Shown: positions 8,246 to 16,166 of the stretch, in pieces | Numbering within the stretch: the first letter of the stretch is position 1 | How the letters are laid out: every line of letters starts with the position of its first letter | NCBI GenBank assembly: GCA_035258565.1 | Contig: DATFXF010000198.1 | Span: 1 to 42,489, forward strand | DNA: 42,489 bases | Direction of reading: 5' to 3' | Source of the DNA: DATFXF01 sp035258565 | GTDB lineage: Bacteria > Acidobacteriota > Terriglobia > Acidiferrales > UBA7541 | Notes under the pieces: generated by a model | Databases searched by the model: none | The model's input: the letters and a program-made list of their open reading frames with translations, nothing else | Told to the model about the DNA's origin: nothing | Position numbers and translations under genes: made by a program

Positions 8246-8884
8246 TTACTTCTTCGTGCCTGTCGGGCCTACTCCTAGGTTGTCCAGGACCTTCAGAACT
8301 TCTTCTCCCATCACGCGCACTTTGTAGCTTTCGGTTAGGTGTACCCAGCGCACCGTTCCGCTCGGGTCGAGCAGGAATTCGGCGGGCCGGGCGATCTCCG
8401 AGCCTCCAATGCCGGCCCCCGGGTGCAGCACGTCGTAACGGCGAATCACTTCCGCCTTCGGATCCGACAACAAGGTGTACGTGTAGCCGACCTTCTGGCC
8501 ATGTGCGCGGGTCACGTCAGGCGGATCGACGCTGATGGCTACCAAGCGCACGCCGCGCGCAGTGAACTGATCGAGGTTCGTCTGGAAGCTCCGCAACTCG
8601 GAGTTGCAGTAGGGTCACCAGTAGCCGCGGTAGAAAATCAGCAGAACCCACGGCGCCCGGCTCGGCGCGGCGACGGCACCCTGGTGCCACTCGCTTGAAG
8701 CAAGCAACTCGGAAAGCTTAACGGGCTTGCCGTTCGAGTCGGGCAGTGTGAAGTCGGGCGCCTTCTGGCCCACCCGCGGCGCTGCCTTCGATGGTGGGAG
8801 CTGCCCAGCGAGCCGGGCGTATGGAACAAGCAGGAAGGCGAGCCAGAGGGCCAACCAAACGGCCCGGGGCCGGCGGTTCTTCAT
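8246..8884 (-). CDS. Exported AhpC/TSA-like selenoprotein (TGA = Sec90)
   Basis: A thioredoxin-fold peroxiredoxin-like protein of 212 residues if the TGA at 8615-8617 is read as selenocysteine. The ATG at 8884 follows an AGGGGGG site. Residues 1-27 form a signal peptide (MKNRRPRAVWLALWLAFLLV), so the protein probably acts outside the cytoplasm. The AhpC/TSA start is VGQKAPDFTLPDSNGKPVKL. The active-site segment is FYRGYW-U-PYCNSELRSF, where relatives have W-C-P-Y-C. The frame then continues without interruption through VRLVAISVDPPD, LLSDPKAEVIRRYDV and PAEFLLDPSGTVRWVHLTES to TAA at 8246. Sec90 and C93 would form a UXXC redox pair. A SECIS-like stem-loop follows. A nonsense mutation is the alternative; two other TGA-at-Cys genes in the window make that unlikely. 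Confidence 0.88.
8589..8603 (-). promoter_or_regulatory. SECIS-like stem-loop of AhpC-like gene
   Basis: On the minus strand, CTCCG and CGGAG pair around the loop AGTTG. The loop G is 18 nt after the TGA. A three-pair CTG/CAG stem can extend it beyond an internal loop. An overlapping GCAACT/AGTTGC pairing is an alternative fold. The distance agrees with the well-known fdhF element, whose loop lies about 18-23 nt after its UGA. Confidence 0.7.
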
Positions 8885-8927
8885 GTTCCCCCCTGCACAC
8901 GCCTGCTCTCTGATGCGCGGTTGGCGC

Positions 8928-8955
8928 TTGCGCCGCCGCAGTGTGCGGATATAAT
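8928..8955 (+). promoter_or_regulatory. Promoter overlapping the nfeD 5' end
   Basis: TATAAT at 8950-8955 is a perfect -10, with TTGCGC at 8928-8933 sixteen bases upstream. It overlaps the first in-frame ATG (8954), so transcripts from this promoter would have to start translation at a later GTG (8975 or 8981). Confidence 0.5.
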
Positions 8956-10246
8956 GCCACAACGGTCAGCACCTGTGAACGTGCGCCTCCTGGCCTGCTT
9001 GCGAAATGCACTGCTAGGATGGTTCTGCGCGGTGGCGTCGGCGGAGGCCGCCGAGGTGGTGGTCCTGACGTACGCTGGCACGATTGGCCCGATCAGTGCC
9101 AGCTATATTGCGCGTGGCATCCACGAAGCCGAAGCGCGAGGCGCCGCGGCCGTAATCCTTCGCCTAGATACTCCAGGCGGGCTCGATTCTTCCATGCGGC
9201 AGATCATCCAGCGCGAGATGAACGCGCGCGTGCCGGTGGTGCTCTTCGTGGCCCCCCGCGGCGCACGGGCTGCTTCGGCGGGCTGCCTGATCGTTCTTGC
9301 CGCAGACGTGGCCGCGATGGCTCCCGGAACCAATATCGGGGCGGCTCATCCGATGGGGGTCTCGAGCGGGACGGTTTCTGAAAAGGTGGTGAATGACGCG
9401 GTGGCCTATGCCCGCTCGCTCGCTGCCGCGCACCACCGCAATGAGAATTGGGCGGAGAAGGCGGTCCGCGAGAGCGCTTCGCTGCCCCAGTCTGAGGCCT
9501 TGCAGCTGAACGTGGTGGATCTGGCCGCGAGTAATCTCGAAGACCTTCTGGCTCACCTTGACGGGCGCACCATCCATACGGTCGGCGGCGACGTGGTGCT
9601 ACACGTGTCGGGTGCGCGAATCGTGCCACTCGAGATGGACTGGCGCGAGCGGGCACTCGACACCCTGGCGAATCCCAATCTGGCCTATCTACTGTTTGTT
9701 CTCGGCGTGTTGGCCATCGTGCTAGAAGTCTTCGCGCCACACGGGTTGGTCACCGGCACGCTCGGAGTGGTGGCGGCGTTGCTCGGCCTGGCGGGCCTGG
9801 CGATGTTGCCTGTACAACTGGTCGGCGTTGCGCTCCTGGTGCTGGGGATGATCCTGCTTGTGCTGGAGCTGAAGATTACGACCCACGGAGTGCTCTCGCT
9901 CATCGGTCTGGTCTCGTTCCTGGTCGGCTCGCTGTTTCTTTTTCCGCGAGTGCCGGGTTATCGAGTGTCCGGCTGGCTGGTTGGCGGAACGGCGCTGGCC
10001 TGGGCGCTGGTTCTGACCCTGGTGATCCGGCTGGTTCTCGAAGCCCGTCGCGGCCCCGTGTTGGTGGGAGTCGATCGGCTGGTCGGCAGCTTCGGAACCG
10101 CCAAGACTGAACTGGCACCCCGCGGCGTCGTGCTGGTTGCTGGCGAAGACTGGAACGCGGAAGCGGACGCGCCCGTGGCACGCGGCGAGAAGGTCCAAGT
10201 GCTCGAAGTCCAAGGGCTCACACTCCGAGTGCGAAAGTTTTCTTGA
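8954..10246 (+). CDS. NfeD-family membrane serine protease (ClpP-like)
   Basis: Long-form NfeD: an N-terminal ClpP-class protease domain, multiple membrane segments and a C-terminal OB-fold soluble domain. After a signal-like stretch the protease domain has LDTPGGLDSSMRQIIQ and the nucleophile motif ARAASAGCLIVLAAD (Ser about 108), then MAPGTNIGAAHP. Hydrophobic segments fill about 220-360, and the tail ends VLEVQGLTLRVRKFS. The archaeal relative uses a Ser-Lys pair; the expected Lys position here reads YARSLA with Arg, so the dyad partner is unclear. The start is ambiguous: ATG 8954 overlaps a perfect TATAAT, while GTG 8981 gives a tidier signal peptide. It is followed 13 bp later by its usual partner, a slipin. 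Confidence 0.9.
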   Translation: MPQRSAPVNVRLLACLRNALLGWFCAVASAEAAEVVVLTYAGTIGPISASYIARGIHEAEARGAAAVILRLDTPGGLDSSMRQIIQREMNARVPVVLFVAPRGARAASAGCLIVLAADVAAMAPGTNIGAAHPMGVSSGTVSEKVVNDAVAYARSLAAAHHRNENWAEKAVRESASLPQSEALQLNVVDLAASNLEDLLAHLDGRTIHTVGGDVVLHVSGARIVPLEMDWRERALDTLANPNLAYLLFVLGVLAIVLEVFAPHGLVTGTLGVVAALLGLAGLAMLPVQLVGVALLVLGMILLVLELKITTHGVLSLIGLVSFLVGSLFLFPRVPGYRVSGWLVGGTALAWALVLTLVIRLVLEARRGPVLVGVDRLVGSFGTAKTELAPRGVVLVAGEDWNAEADAPVARGEKVQVLEVQGLTLRVRKFS

Positions 10247-10259
10247 GCAGGAGGCCGAG

Positions 10260-11153
10260 ATGGAAGCCAACGCAGGGGCCTGGATGACAGCTCTTGTCGT
10301 TCTGGTGATGCTAGTGATCGTCTTGGTATTTCTTCGCACCATGATCAAGATTGCCAAGGAGTACGAACGGCTGGTGGTCTTTCGCCTGGGCCGGTGCATC
10401 GGTGCCCGCGGGCCCGGGCTGACGCTTCTGATCCCGATCGTGGACCAGCCCGTGTGGGTGGATCTGCGGGAGCAATACCTCGAGGTGCCTCGCCAGACCT
10501 GCATCACGAAGGACAATGCGGCGATCTCCATCGATTTCCTCGTCTATTGGAAGGTGACCCATCCGGTCGATAGCGTTGTGCAGGTGCAGGATTTCGCCGG
10601 CGCCACGCAGGGAATCGCCACCACCACCTTGCGCAGCGTCGTCGGTGATATCTCGCTTGACGACGTTCTCGCCAAGCGGGAAGACATCAACAACGTTCTT
10701 CGCGGGAAGCTCGACGAAGTCACTTCGCGGTGGGGCGGTAAGGTGACCTCCGTCGAGATCCGGGAAATCGAGCCGCCCAAAGACGTCCAGGATGCTATGA
10801 CCAAGCAGATGAGCGCGGAGCGCAGCCGTCGCGCTATGGTCACCTCGGCCGAAGGCGACCGACAGGCAAAAATCACCGTTGCCGACGGCGAGAAGCAGGC
10901 CGCGATCCTGAAGGCTGAGGGGGACAGGCAGTCGGCAATTCTTCGTGCGGAGGGCTATGCCCTGGCCCTGGACAAGATCTTTTCGGTGGCGAAGAGCGTG
11001 GATGGCAATACCATGGCCTTGCAGTATCTCGAGGCGCTGAAGACCCTCGGCGCTGGGCCGGCCACAAAATTCATCTTTCCCATGGAGTTTGCAAGCTTCC
11101 TGAAGCCATTTGCTAGCTTGGCCACTCCGTCCGGAGCGGGCGACAAGAGGTGA
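10260..11153 (+). CDS. SPFH/stomatin-like slipin
   Basis: Membrane-anchored band-7 protein of 297 residues. It has an N-terminal hydrophobic segment (about 8-26), the SPFH domain starting IAKEYERLVVFRLGRCIGAR, the GPGLTLLIPIVD motif, and DLREQYLEVPRQTCITKDNA. An alanine- and glutamate-rich coiled coil follows (about 190-245, with repeated AEGDRQ segments). The ATG at 10260 has a strong AGGAGG at 10248-10253. Slipin plus NfeD is a classical pair in which the protease cleaves the slipin C-terminus; the terminal hydrophobic stretch FIFPMEFASFLKPFASL is the likely substrate region. Physiological role: membrane microdomain organisation. Confidence 0.93.
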   Translation: MEANAGAWMTALVVLVMLVIVLVFLRTMIKIAKEYERLVVFRLGRCIGARGPGLTLLIPIVDQPVWVDLREQYLEVPRQTCITKDNAAISIDFLVYWKVTHPVDSVVQVQDFAGATQGIATTTLRSVVGDISLDDVLAKREDINNVLRGKLDEVTSRWGGKVTSVEIREIEPPKDVQDAMTKQMSAERSRRAMVTSAEGDRQAKITVADGEKQAAILKAEGDRQSAILRAEGYALALDKIFSVAKSVDGNTMALQYLEALKTLGAGPATKFIFPMEFASFLKPFASLATPSGAGDKR

Positions 11154-11183
11154 GCTGCCGAGTCCGCAAGTCCGCGCTCGTGG

Positions 11184-11212
11184 TTGACGCCCTCGAAGCC
11201 GGTGTCTAGGAT
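11184..11212 (+). promoter_or_regulatory. Sigma-70-type promoter for M16 peptidase operon
   Basis: TTGACG at 11184-11189 and TAGGAT at 11207-11212 are separated by exactly 17 bp. The start codon follows 37 bp after the -10. Confidence 0.6.
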
Positions 11213-11249
11213 AGAGGGCTTCTGAACTCTTGGGGCTGGGGGTTCCGCG

Positions 11250-12611
11250 ATGAGAAATAGGAAGGCGAGGTGTGCGCTTCTCTGGCTGGCGCTCGCACCG
11301 CTGGCTGCGGCCCAGACGGCGCCAGCGACACCCGCGATTCGTCCGCCCGAACTCCAAATCAGGAGCCACGTGCTACCCAACGGCCTGCGCATCCTGCTGG
11401 TCGAGGAGCATGCCGCGCCGGTGACCAACCTTCAGGTGTGGTACCACGTCGGATCGAAGGACGAGCGGCCCGGGCGCACCGGCTTCGCGCACTTGTTCGA
11501 GCACCTGATGTTCAAGGGCTCGGCGCACGTGGCGCCGGAACAGCACTCCCGCTTGGTCGAGGCAGTGGGCGGCTTCGACAACGCCTACACGAACGACGAT
11601 GTCACGGTGTTCTGGGAAACGTTTCCTAGCAACTACCTCGAGCGCATGCTGTGGCTCGAAGCCGATCGCATGGGCAGCCTCAACGTGGACGAGGCGAACT
11701 TCAAGTCCGAGCGCGAAGTCGTGAAAGAAGAGCGGCGAGTGCGGGTGGATAACCGCCCCTACGGCCGTGTCGTGGAAGACCTCTATGCTGCGGCTTTTAC
11801 CGTGCACCCCTACAAGCACACGACGATCGGCAGTATGGAGGACCTGAACAAAGCGAGTGTGGAGGACGTGCGCGAGTTCTTTCACACCTACTACCGGCCT
11901 GACAACGCCACCCTGGTGATCGTGGGGGACGCGAGCGAAGCGGAAGCGGTGCGCTGGGCGGAGAAGTATTTCGGCGGCATCCCGCGTCCGGCGCAGCCGA
12001 TCCCGCGCGTGACAGTGAAGGAGCCGCCGCAGACAGCCGAGCGGCGACTGACCAAGACCTATCCGGACACGCCCCTGCCCGCTGTGATTGAAGGCTACCG
12101 GATGCCGGCCCTGTTCACGCCGGACTCCTACCCGCTCAATCTGGCGTCCAACATTCTTTCGCAGGGGGAGAGCAGTCGGCTCTACCGCAAGCTTGTGTAC
12201 GAGCTCCGCATCGCCACCGATGCGGAGGGCTTTGGGAATTTCACCGAGGACCCAAATCTTTTTTGGGCCTTCGCCATCCTGAACCAGGGCAAGACCCCGG
12301 CGGAAGGCGAGAGGGCCATTGATGCGGTGCTCGAGCAGATGAAGAAGCAGCCGGTGGACCCCCGGGAGCTCGAAAAAGCTAAGAATCAGGTGCTTGCCAC
12401 ATTCATTCTGGGCCGGCAGACGGTCCAACAGAAAGCGGATGCCATCGCCCAATATGCCGTCCTCGGCAAAGACGCGAATCTCGTCAACACCGATCTCGGT
12501 CGTTTCCTGAAAGTGGCGGCAGCGGACATCGAGCGCGCAGCCCGGGAGTACTTCATGCCCGCGCACCGCACTGTGCTTGTGGTCGAGCCCCCTCCAGCCG
12601 CGAAGCAATGA
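11250..12611 (+). CDS. M16 family zinc metallopeptidase, active subunit
   Basis: Processing-protease/insulinase-family enzyme of 453 residues with a signal peptide (MRNRKARCALLWLALAPLAA). The inverted zinc motif HXXEH is present as HLFEHLMFKG at about residues 81-85, with the distal glutamate region SEREVVKEERRVRVDN some 75 residues later. A second M16 half follows in the C-terminal region (LSQGESSRLYRKLVYELR). Its neighbour 49 bp downstream is an M16 protein that lacks the motif, so the two probably form a heterodimeric periplasmic protease like mitochondrial processing peptidase. Substrate unknown. The ATG follows a GGGGG site. Confidence 0.93.
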   Translation: MRNRKARCALLWLALAPLAAAQTAPATPAIRPPELQIRSHVLPNGLRILLVEEHAAPVTNLQVWYHVGSKDERPGRTGFAHLFEHLMFKGSAHVAPEQHSRLVEAVGGFDNAYTNDDVTVFWETFPSNYLERMLWLEADRMGSLNVDEANFKSEREVVKEERRVRVDNRPYGRVVEDLYAAAFTVHPYKHTTIGSMEDLNKASVEDVREFFHTYYRPDNATLVIVGDASEAEAVRWAEKYFGGIPRPAQPIPRVTVKEPPQTAERRLTKTYPDTPLPAVIEGYRMPALFTPDSYPLNLASNILSQGESSRLYRKLVYELRIATDAEGFGNFTEDPNLFWAFAILNQGKTPAEGERAIDAVLEQMKKQPVDPRELEKAKNQVLATFILGRQTVQQKADAIAQYAVLGKDANLVNTDLGRFLKVAAADIERAAREYFMPAHRTVLVVEPPPAAKQ

Positions 12612-12660
12612 CGTGGGCCCAGGGTGCCTTTGGCGGTCCCGCGGGAAGCAGGAGCTACGG

Positions 12661-14187
12661 ATGAAGTCAAAAGGAATCGCCGTTCTCGCCATGGGGGCGT
12701 TCGTGGGTTTGGGTGGGGCCGTTGGCGCGGCCCGGGGGCAGGAAGAAAAGTCCGCGCCAGAGCGGAAGATGCCGCCAAGCGTGAAGCTCGTTCCGGACAT
12801 GCCTGCCAACCTGCCGAGCAAACCATTTCATTTTCCCAAAGCGGCCACGAAAACCCTAGCCAACGGTCTGCGCGTCTTCGTTGTGTCGTCGAGCGGGGAG
12901 CCCGCCGTGACCGTGCGGCTCGTCCTGAATGCCGCCGGCACCGTGCACGACCCATCCGGAAAGCCGGGCGTCGCGGCCATGACGGCCAACCTGCTGACCC
13001 AAGGCACGGGGAAGCGCACCGCGCAGCAGATTGCCGAGGCCATTGATTTTGTCGGCGGTTCGCTGGCCGCCAACGTCGACAGGGACGGCACGTACCTCAC
13101 CGTGTCGGTGGTGAAAAAGGACCTCCCCTTGGCGATGGACGTTCTCTCCGACGTGGCTCTTCACGCTGCTTTCCAGGAGGAAGAGCTCGAGAGGCGGCGC
13201 GAGCAACTCCTCTCCAATCTTCGAGTGAATTACACCGACCCTAACTACCTGGCTTCGGCAATTTTCGAGCGCCTGGTCTATGCGCAGCATCCCTACGGCA
13301 TGCCCCAAGAGGGCACACCGGACTCGGTAAGCCGGCTCGCCCGCGACGACCTCGTGCGTTTCCGCGACAGTTACTACGTCCCCGATCAGGCGCTGCTCGC
13401 CTTCGCCGGCGATATCACGCTCGAAGCAGCTTTCGCCGCCGCCGAGAAATACCTCGGCGCCTGGCCAAGAAGAGAAGTGGCCTCTCGGCAGATCCCCGCT
13501 CCCTCGAGTCCGCAGGGCCTATACATCTATCTCGTCGACAAACCCGATGCAGTGCAAACGCAGATTCGCGTGGGCCGCCTGGGCATCCGGCGGAATCATC
13601 CGGATTTCATCCCCCTCCATGTGACGAACCGCATCTTCGGCGGTGGGCCCAATAGCCGGCTCAATACCGAGGTGCGCCAGAAGAAGGGCCTGACCTATGG
13701 CGCGTACTCTTCGTTTTCGAGCCACCGGCTGGCGGGAAATTTCGAGGCCTCTGTGTTCACGCGCAGCGAAGCGACCGTCGAGGCAACGAAGCTCGTGGTG
13801 AACTTGATCCGGCAGATGGCCAGCGGGGAGCTTAGCCAGGCGGAGCTCGATTTTGCGCGCGATTATCTGGTCGGCGTGTTTCCGGTGCTGTCGGAGACGG
13901 CCGAGCAGGTGGCCGGTCGCATTCTCAATGTCGCCCAGTATGACCTGCCGGCGGACTACAACGAGACCTACCAGCAGCGCGTGGGGAGTGTTGGCACCGC
14001 GCAAGTCATGGCCATGGCCAAGCGCTATTTCGACGCCGAAAACCTCGACTTGGTGCTCGTGGGGAACGTCCAGCAGTTCCGCGAAGCTCTTCGCAAGGAG
14101 TTCCAGAACGCTCGGTACGTCGAAATCCCCTTTGAACAGGTGGACCTGCTGAGCGCGGATCTGCGAAAGTCCAAGCCGACAAACTAA
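12661..14187 (+). CDS. M16 family peptidase homologue lacking the zinc motif
   Basis: A 508-residue M16-fold protein with a signal peptide (MKSKGIAVLAMGAFVGLGG). Where active members have HXXEH this one reads PGVAAMTANLLTQGTGKRTA, so it is probably non-catalytic. The C-terminal half keeps the family motif RIFGGGPNSRLNTEVRQKKG and TYGAYSSFSSHRLAGNF. A good AGGAG site precedes ATG 12661. It is best read as the regulatory or substrate-binding partner of the upstream active M16 gene, with which it is surely cotranscribed. Confidence 0.92.
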   Translation: MKSKGIAVLAMGAFVGLGGAVGAARGQEEKSAPERKMPPSVKLVPDMPANLPSKPFHFPKAATKTLANGLRVFVVSSSGEPAVTVRLVLNAAGTVHDPSGKPGVAAMTANLLTQGTGKRTAQQIAEAIDFVGGSLAANVDRDGTYLTVSVVKKDLPLAMDVLSDVALHAAFQEEELERRREQLLSNLRVNYTDPNYLASAIFERLVYAQHPYGMPQEGTPDSVSRLARDDLVRFRDSYYVPDQALLAFAGDITLEAAFAAAEKYLGAWPRREVASRQIPAPSSPQGLYIYLVDKPDAVQTQIRVGRLGIRRNHPDFIPLHVTNRIFGGGPNSRLNTEVRQKKGLTYGAYSSFSSHRLAGNFEASVFTRSEATVEATKLVVNLIRQMASGELSQAELDFARDYLVGVFPVLSETAEQVAGRILNVAQYDLPADYNETYQQRVGSVGTAQVMAMAKRYFDAENLDLVLVGNVQQFREALRKEFQNARYVEIPFEQVDLLSADLRKSKPTN

Positions 14188-14375
14188 GCAGTCCACTGAA
14201 CCGCGGTGATTCCTTTGCCCACCGCGTCGGATACGTTCGCCCGGTTGGAAATTGCATATCGGAAATCTGGAGTGGCAAGAAACTTGAGGAGGCCGTGACG
14301 CATCCTATCCCTCCTATCAAAGGTGGTGTTGGTGATGGAGGGGAATCTGGCGTAAACTGCTTGTTTGCTCTGGCT

Positions 14376-16166
14376 ATGAAACTCCGACTGGATCTCAGGC
14401 GTCAGAAGTTTCGTGGGGTGGGGGCGAACGTGCATCGGAAACGCAAAGCGGCCTTGCTGGTTGTAGCCATTCTCGGGCTGGCCAGAAGCACCCTTTCCGC
14501 TCCACAACAAGCACACAAATCGTCCGAGCCGCCGTCGCCCATCTTGGCCGCCATGGACCAGGAACTGGCCCGCACGATGCCTGTGCTCGGCAAGGCCGAT
14601 CCGCCGGCTTACTTCATCAGCTACACTCTGACCGACAGCCAGCGAGCCGAGGTGATGGGCTCGAACGGTGCCTTGCTGAACAGCCAGGGAACCCGCTTGC
14701 GCTGGCTCGAAGTGCAGGTGCGTGTCGGCAGCTACGATCTGGATAATTCACGCAAGGTTGGCGACCGCCAGGGCTCTCTCTCCGGCAGCCCAGGCACGCC
14801 GGTACCCATCGACGACGATGCGGCCGTGCTGCGCAGGAACATCTGGCTTGAGACCGACCGCCAATATCGTAACGCCGCAGAAGCCCTCATCAAGATCAAG
14901 ACGGGAAAGGAAGTCAAAGTCCAAACCGCCGAGGGCCAGGCACCGGACTTTTCCCGCGAGGCGCCGCACACCTACTACGCTCCACGCGCATCGTTTACGC
15001 TGGACCGCCAGCCGTGGGAAGAGAAGGTGCGGCGATACACCGGGGCGTTCCGCAGCTCGCCGGTGGTGCTGAACTCCATCGTCACCTTCTCGGTGCTCGC
15101 CCAGAACCAGTATCAGGTCACCAGTGAGGGCACGCGTCTCCAGTTTGGGCAGCCTCGCTATCGCCTGGAGCTCTTTATCCAGGGTAAGGCGCCCGACGGG
15201 ATGGACATCAACCGCTACTACAATTTTGACTGGACGGAGCCGAACGAGGCGCCCGACGACCGGACCGTTCTAGCTGAGGTGAAGACCATGACGGGCGAGC
15301 TCGAGGCGCTGGTGAAGGCGCCGCTCGTCGAGCCCTATGCCGGCCCCGCGCTGCTGACGGGTCGCGCCGCTGCCGTTTTCTTCCATGAGGTCTTTGGGCA
15401 CCGCGCCGAAGGCCATCGGCAAAAAGACATCAGTGAGGGCCAGACGTTTGCGCGCAAGGTGGGCGACTCCATCCTGCCAGCTTTCCTCTCCGTATACGAT
15501 GATCCCACTCGGAGGCGGTTGGGCTCCACCGTCTTGCTCGGGTACTACCCGTACGACGATGAGGGCGTGCCGGCCCAGCGGGTGACGCTGGTGGACCGGG
15601 GAGTCCTGCGCAATTTTGAGATGTCTCGTTCACCGCTCGTAGGCTTTGCCCATTCAAACGGGCATGGGCGGCGCCAACTGGGGTATGCGCCGATCTCGCG
15701 CCAGGGCAACCTGATCGTCGAGAGCGACCGCAAGGTGGGTGACGCACAACTCCGGCAAATGTTGATTGAAGAGATCAAGCGCCAGGGCAAGCCCTTCGGT
15801 CTGCTGATTGATGATATCGCCGGCGGCTTCACGTTCACGGGTCGCGGCCAGCCGCAGGCCTTTCAGGTTCTCCCGCTTGTGGTTTACAGGGTGTATCCCG
15901 ATGGGCGGGGCGACGAGCTGGTGCGCGGTGTGGACATTGTCGGTACGCCGCTGGTTTCACTGACCAAGATTCTGGCCACCGGAGACACCCCAGAAGTGTT
16001 CAATGGCTACTGTGGCGCGGAGTCGGGCTCCATTCCCGTGTCCGCGGTCTCCCCGGCGATCCTGATTTCTGAAATGGAAGTGCAGAAGAAAGAGACCTCG
16101 ACGGATAAGCCGCCCATCTTGCCGGCCCCGGCGCACGATTCCGAAGGCAAAGGATCACGCCAATGA
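14376..16166 (+). CDS. Exported TldD-family metallopeptidase (active subunit)
   Basis: TldD/PmbA family, known from E. coli TldD/TldE, a heterodimeric metalloprotease that degrades unfolded peptides and processes microcin B17. The HEXXXH zinc motif is visible as FFHEVFGHRAEGHRQ at about residues 335-349. Typical C-terminal blocks follow: VTLVDRGVLRNFEMSRS, AHSNGHGRRQLG and VVYRVYPDGRGDELVRG. Unlike E. coli TldD, an N-terminal hydrophobic segment after HRKRKAA indicates export. The start is uncertain: ATG 14376 (596 residues) or GTG 14430, which gives a cleaner signal peptide (VHRKRKAALLVVAILGLARS). The stop overlaps the start of the next, motif-less paralogue. Confidence 0.9.
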   Translation: MKLRLDLRRQKFRGVGANVHRKRKAALLVVAILGLARSTLSAPQQAHKSSEPPSPILAAMDQELARTMPVLGKADPPAYFISYTLTDSQRAEVMGSNGALLNSQGTRLRWLEVQVRVGSYDLDNSRKVGDRQGSLSGSPGTPVPIDDDAAVLRRNIWLETDRQYRNAAEALIKIKTGKEVKVQTAEGQAPDFSREAPHTYYAPRASFTLDRQPWEEKVRRYTGAFRSSPVVLNSIVTFSVLAQNQYQVTSEGTRLQFGQPRYRLELFIQGKAPDGMDINRYYNFDWTEPNEAPDDRTVLAEVKTMTGELEALVKAPLVEPYAGPALLTGRAAAVFFHEVFGHRAEGHRQKDISEGQTFARKVGDSILPAFLSVYDDPTRRRLGSTVLLGYYPYDDEGVPAQRVTLVDRGVLRNFEMSRSPLVGFAHSNGHGRRQLGYAPISRQGNLIVESDRKVGDAQLRQMLIEEIKRQGKPFGLLIDDIAGGFTFTGRGQPQAFQVLPLVVYRVYPDGRGDELVRGVDIVGTPLVSLTKILATGDTPEVFNGYCGAESGSIPVSAVSPAILISEMEVQKKETSTDKPPILPAPAHDSEGKGSRQ

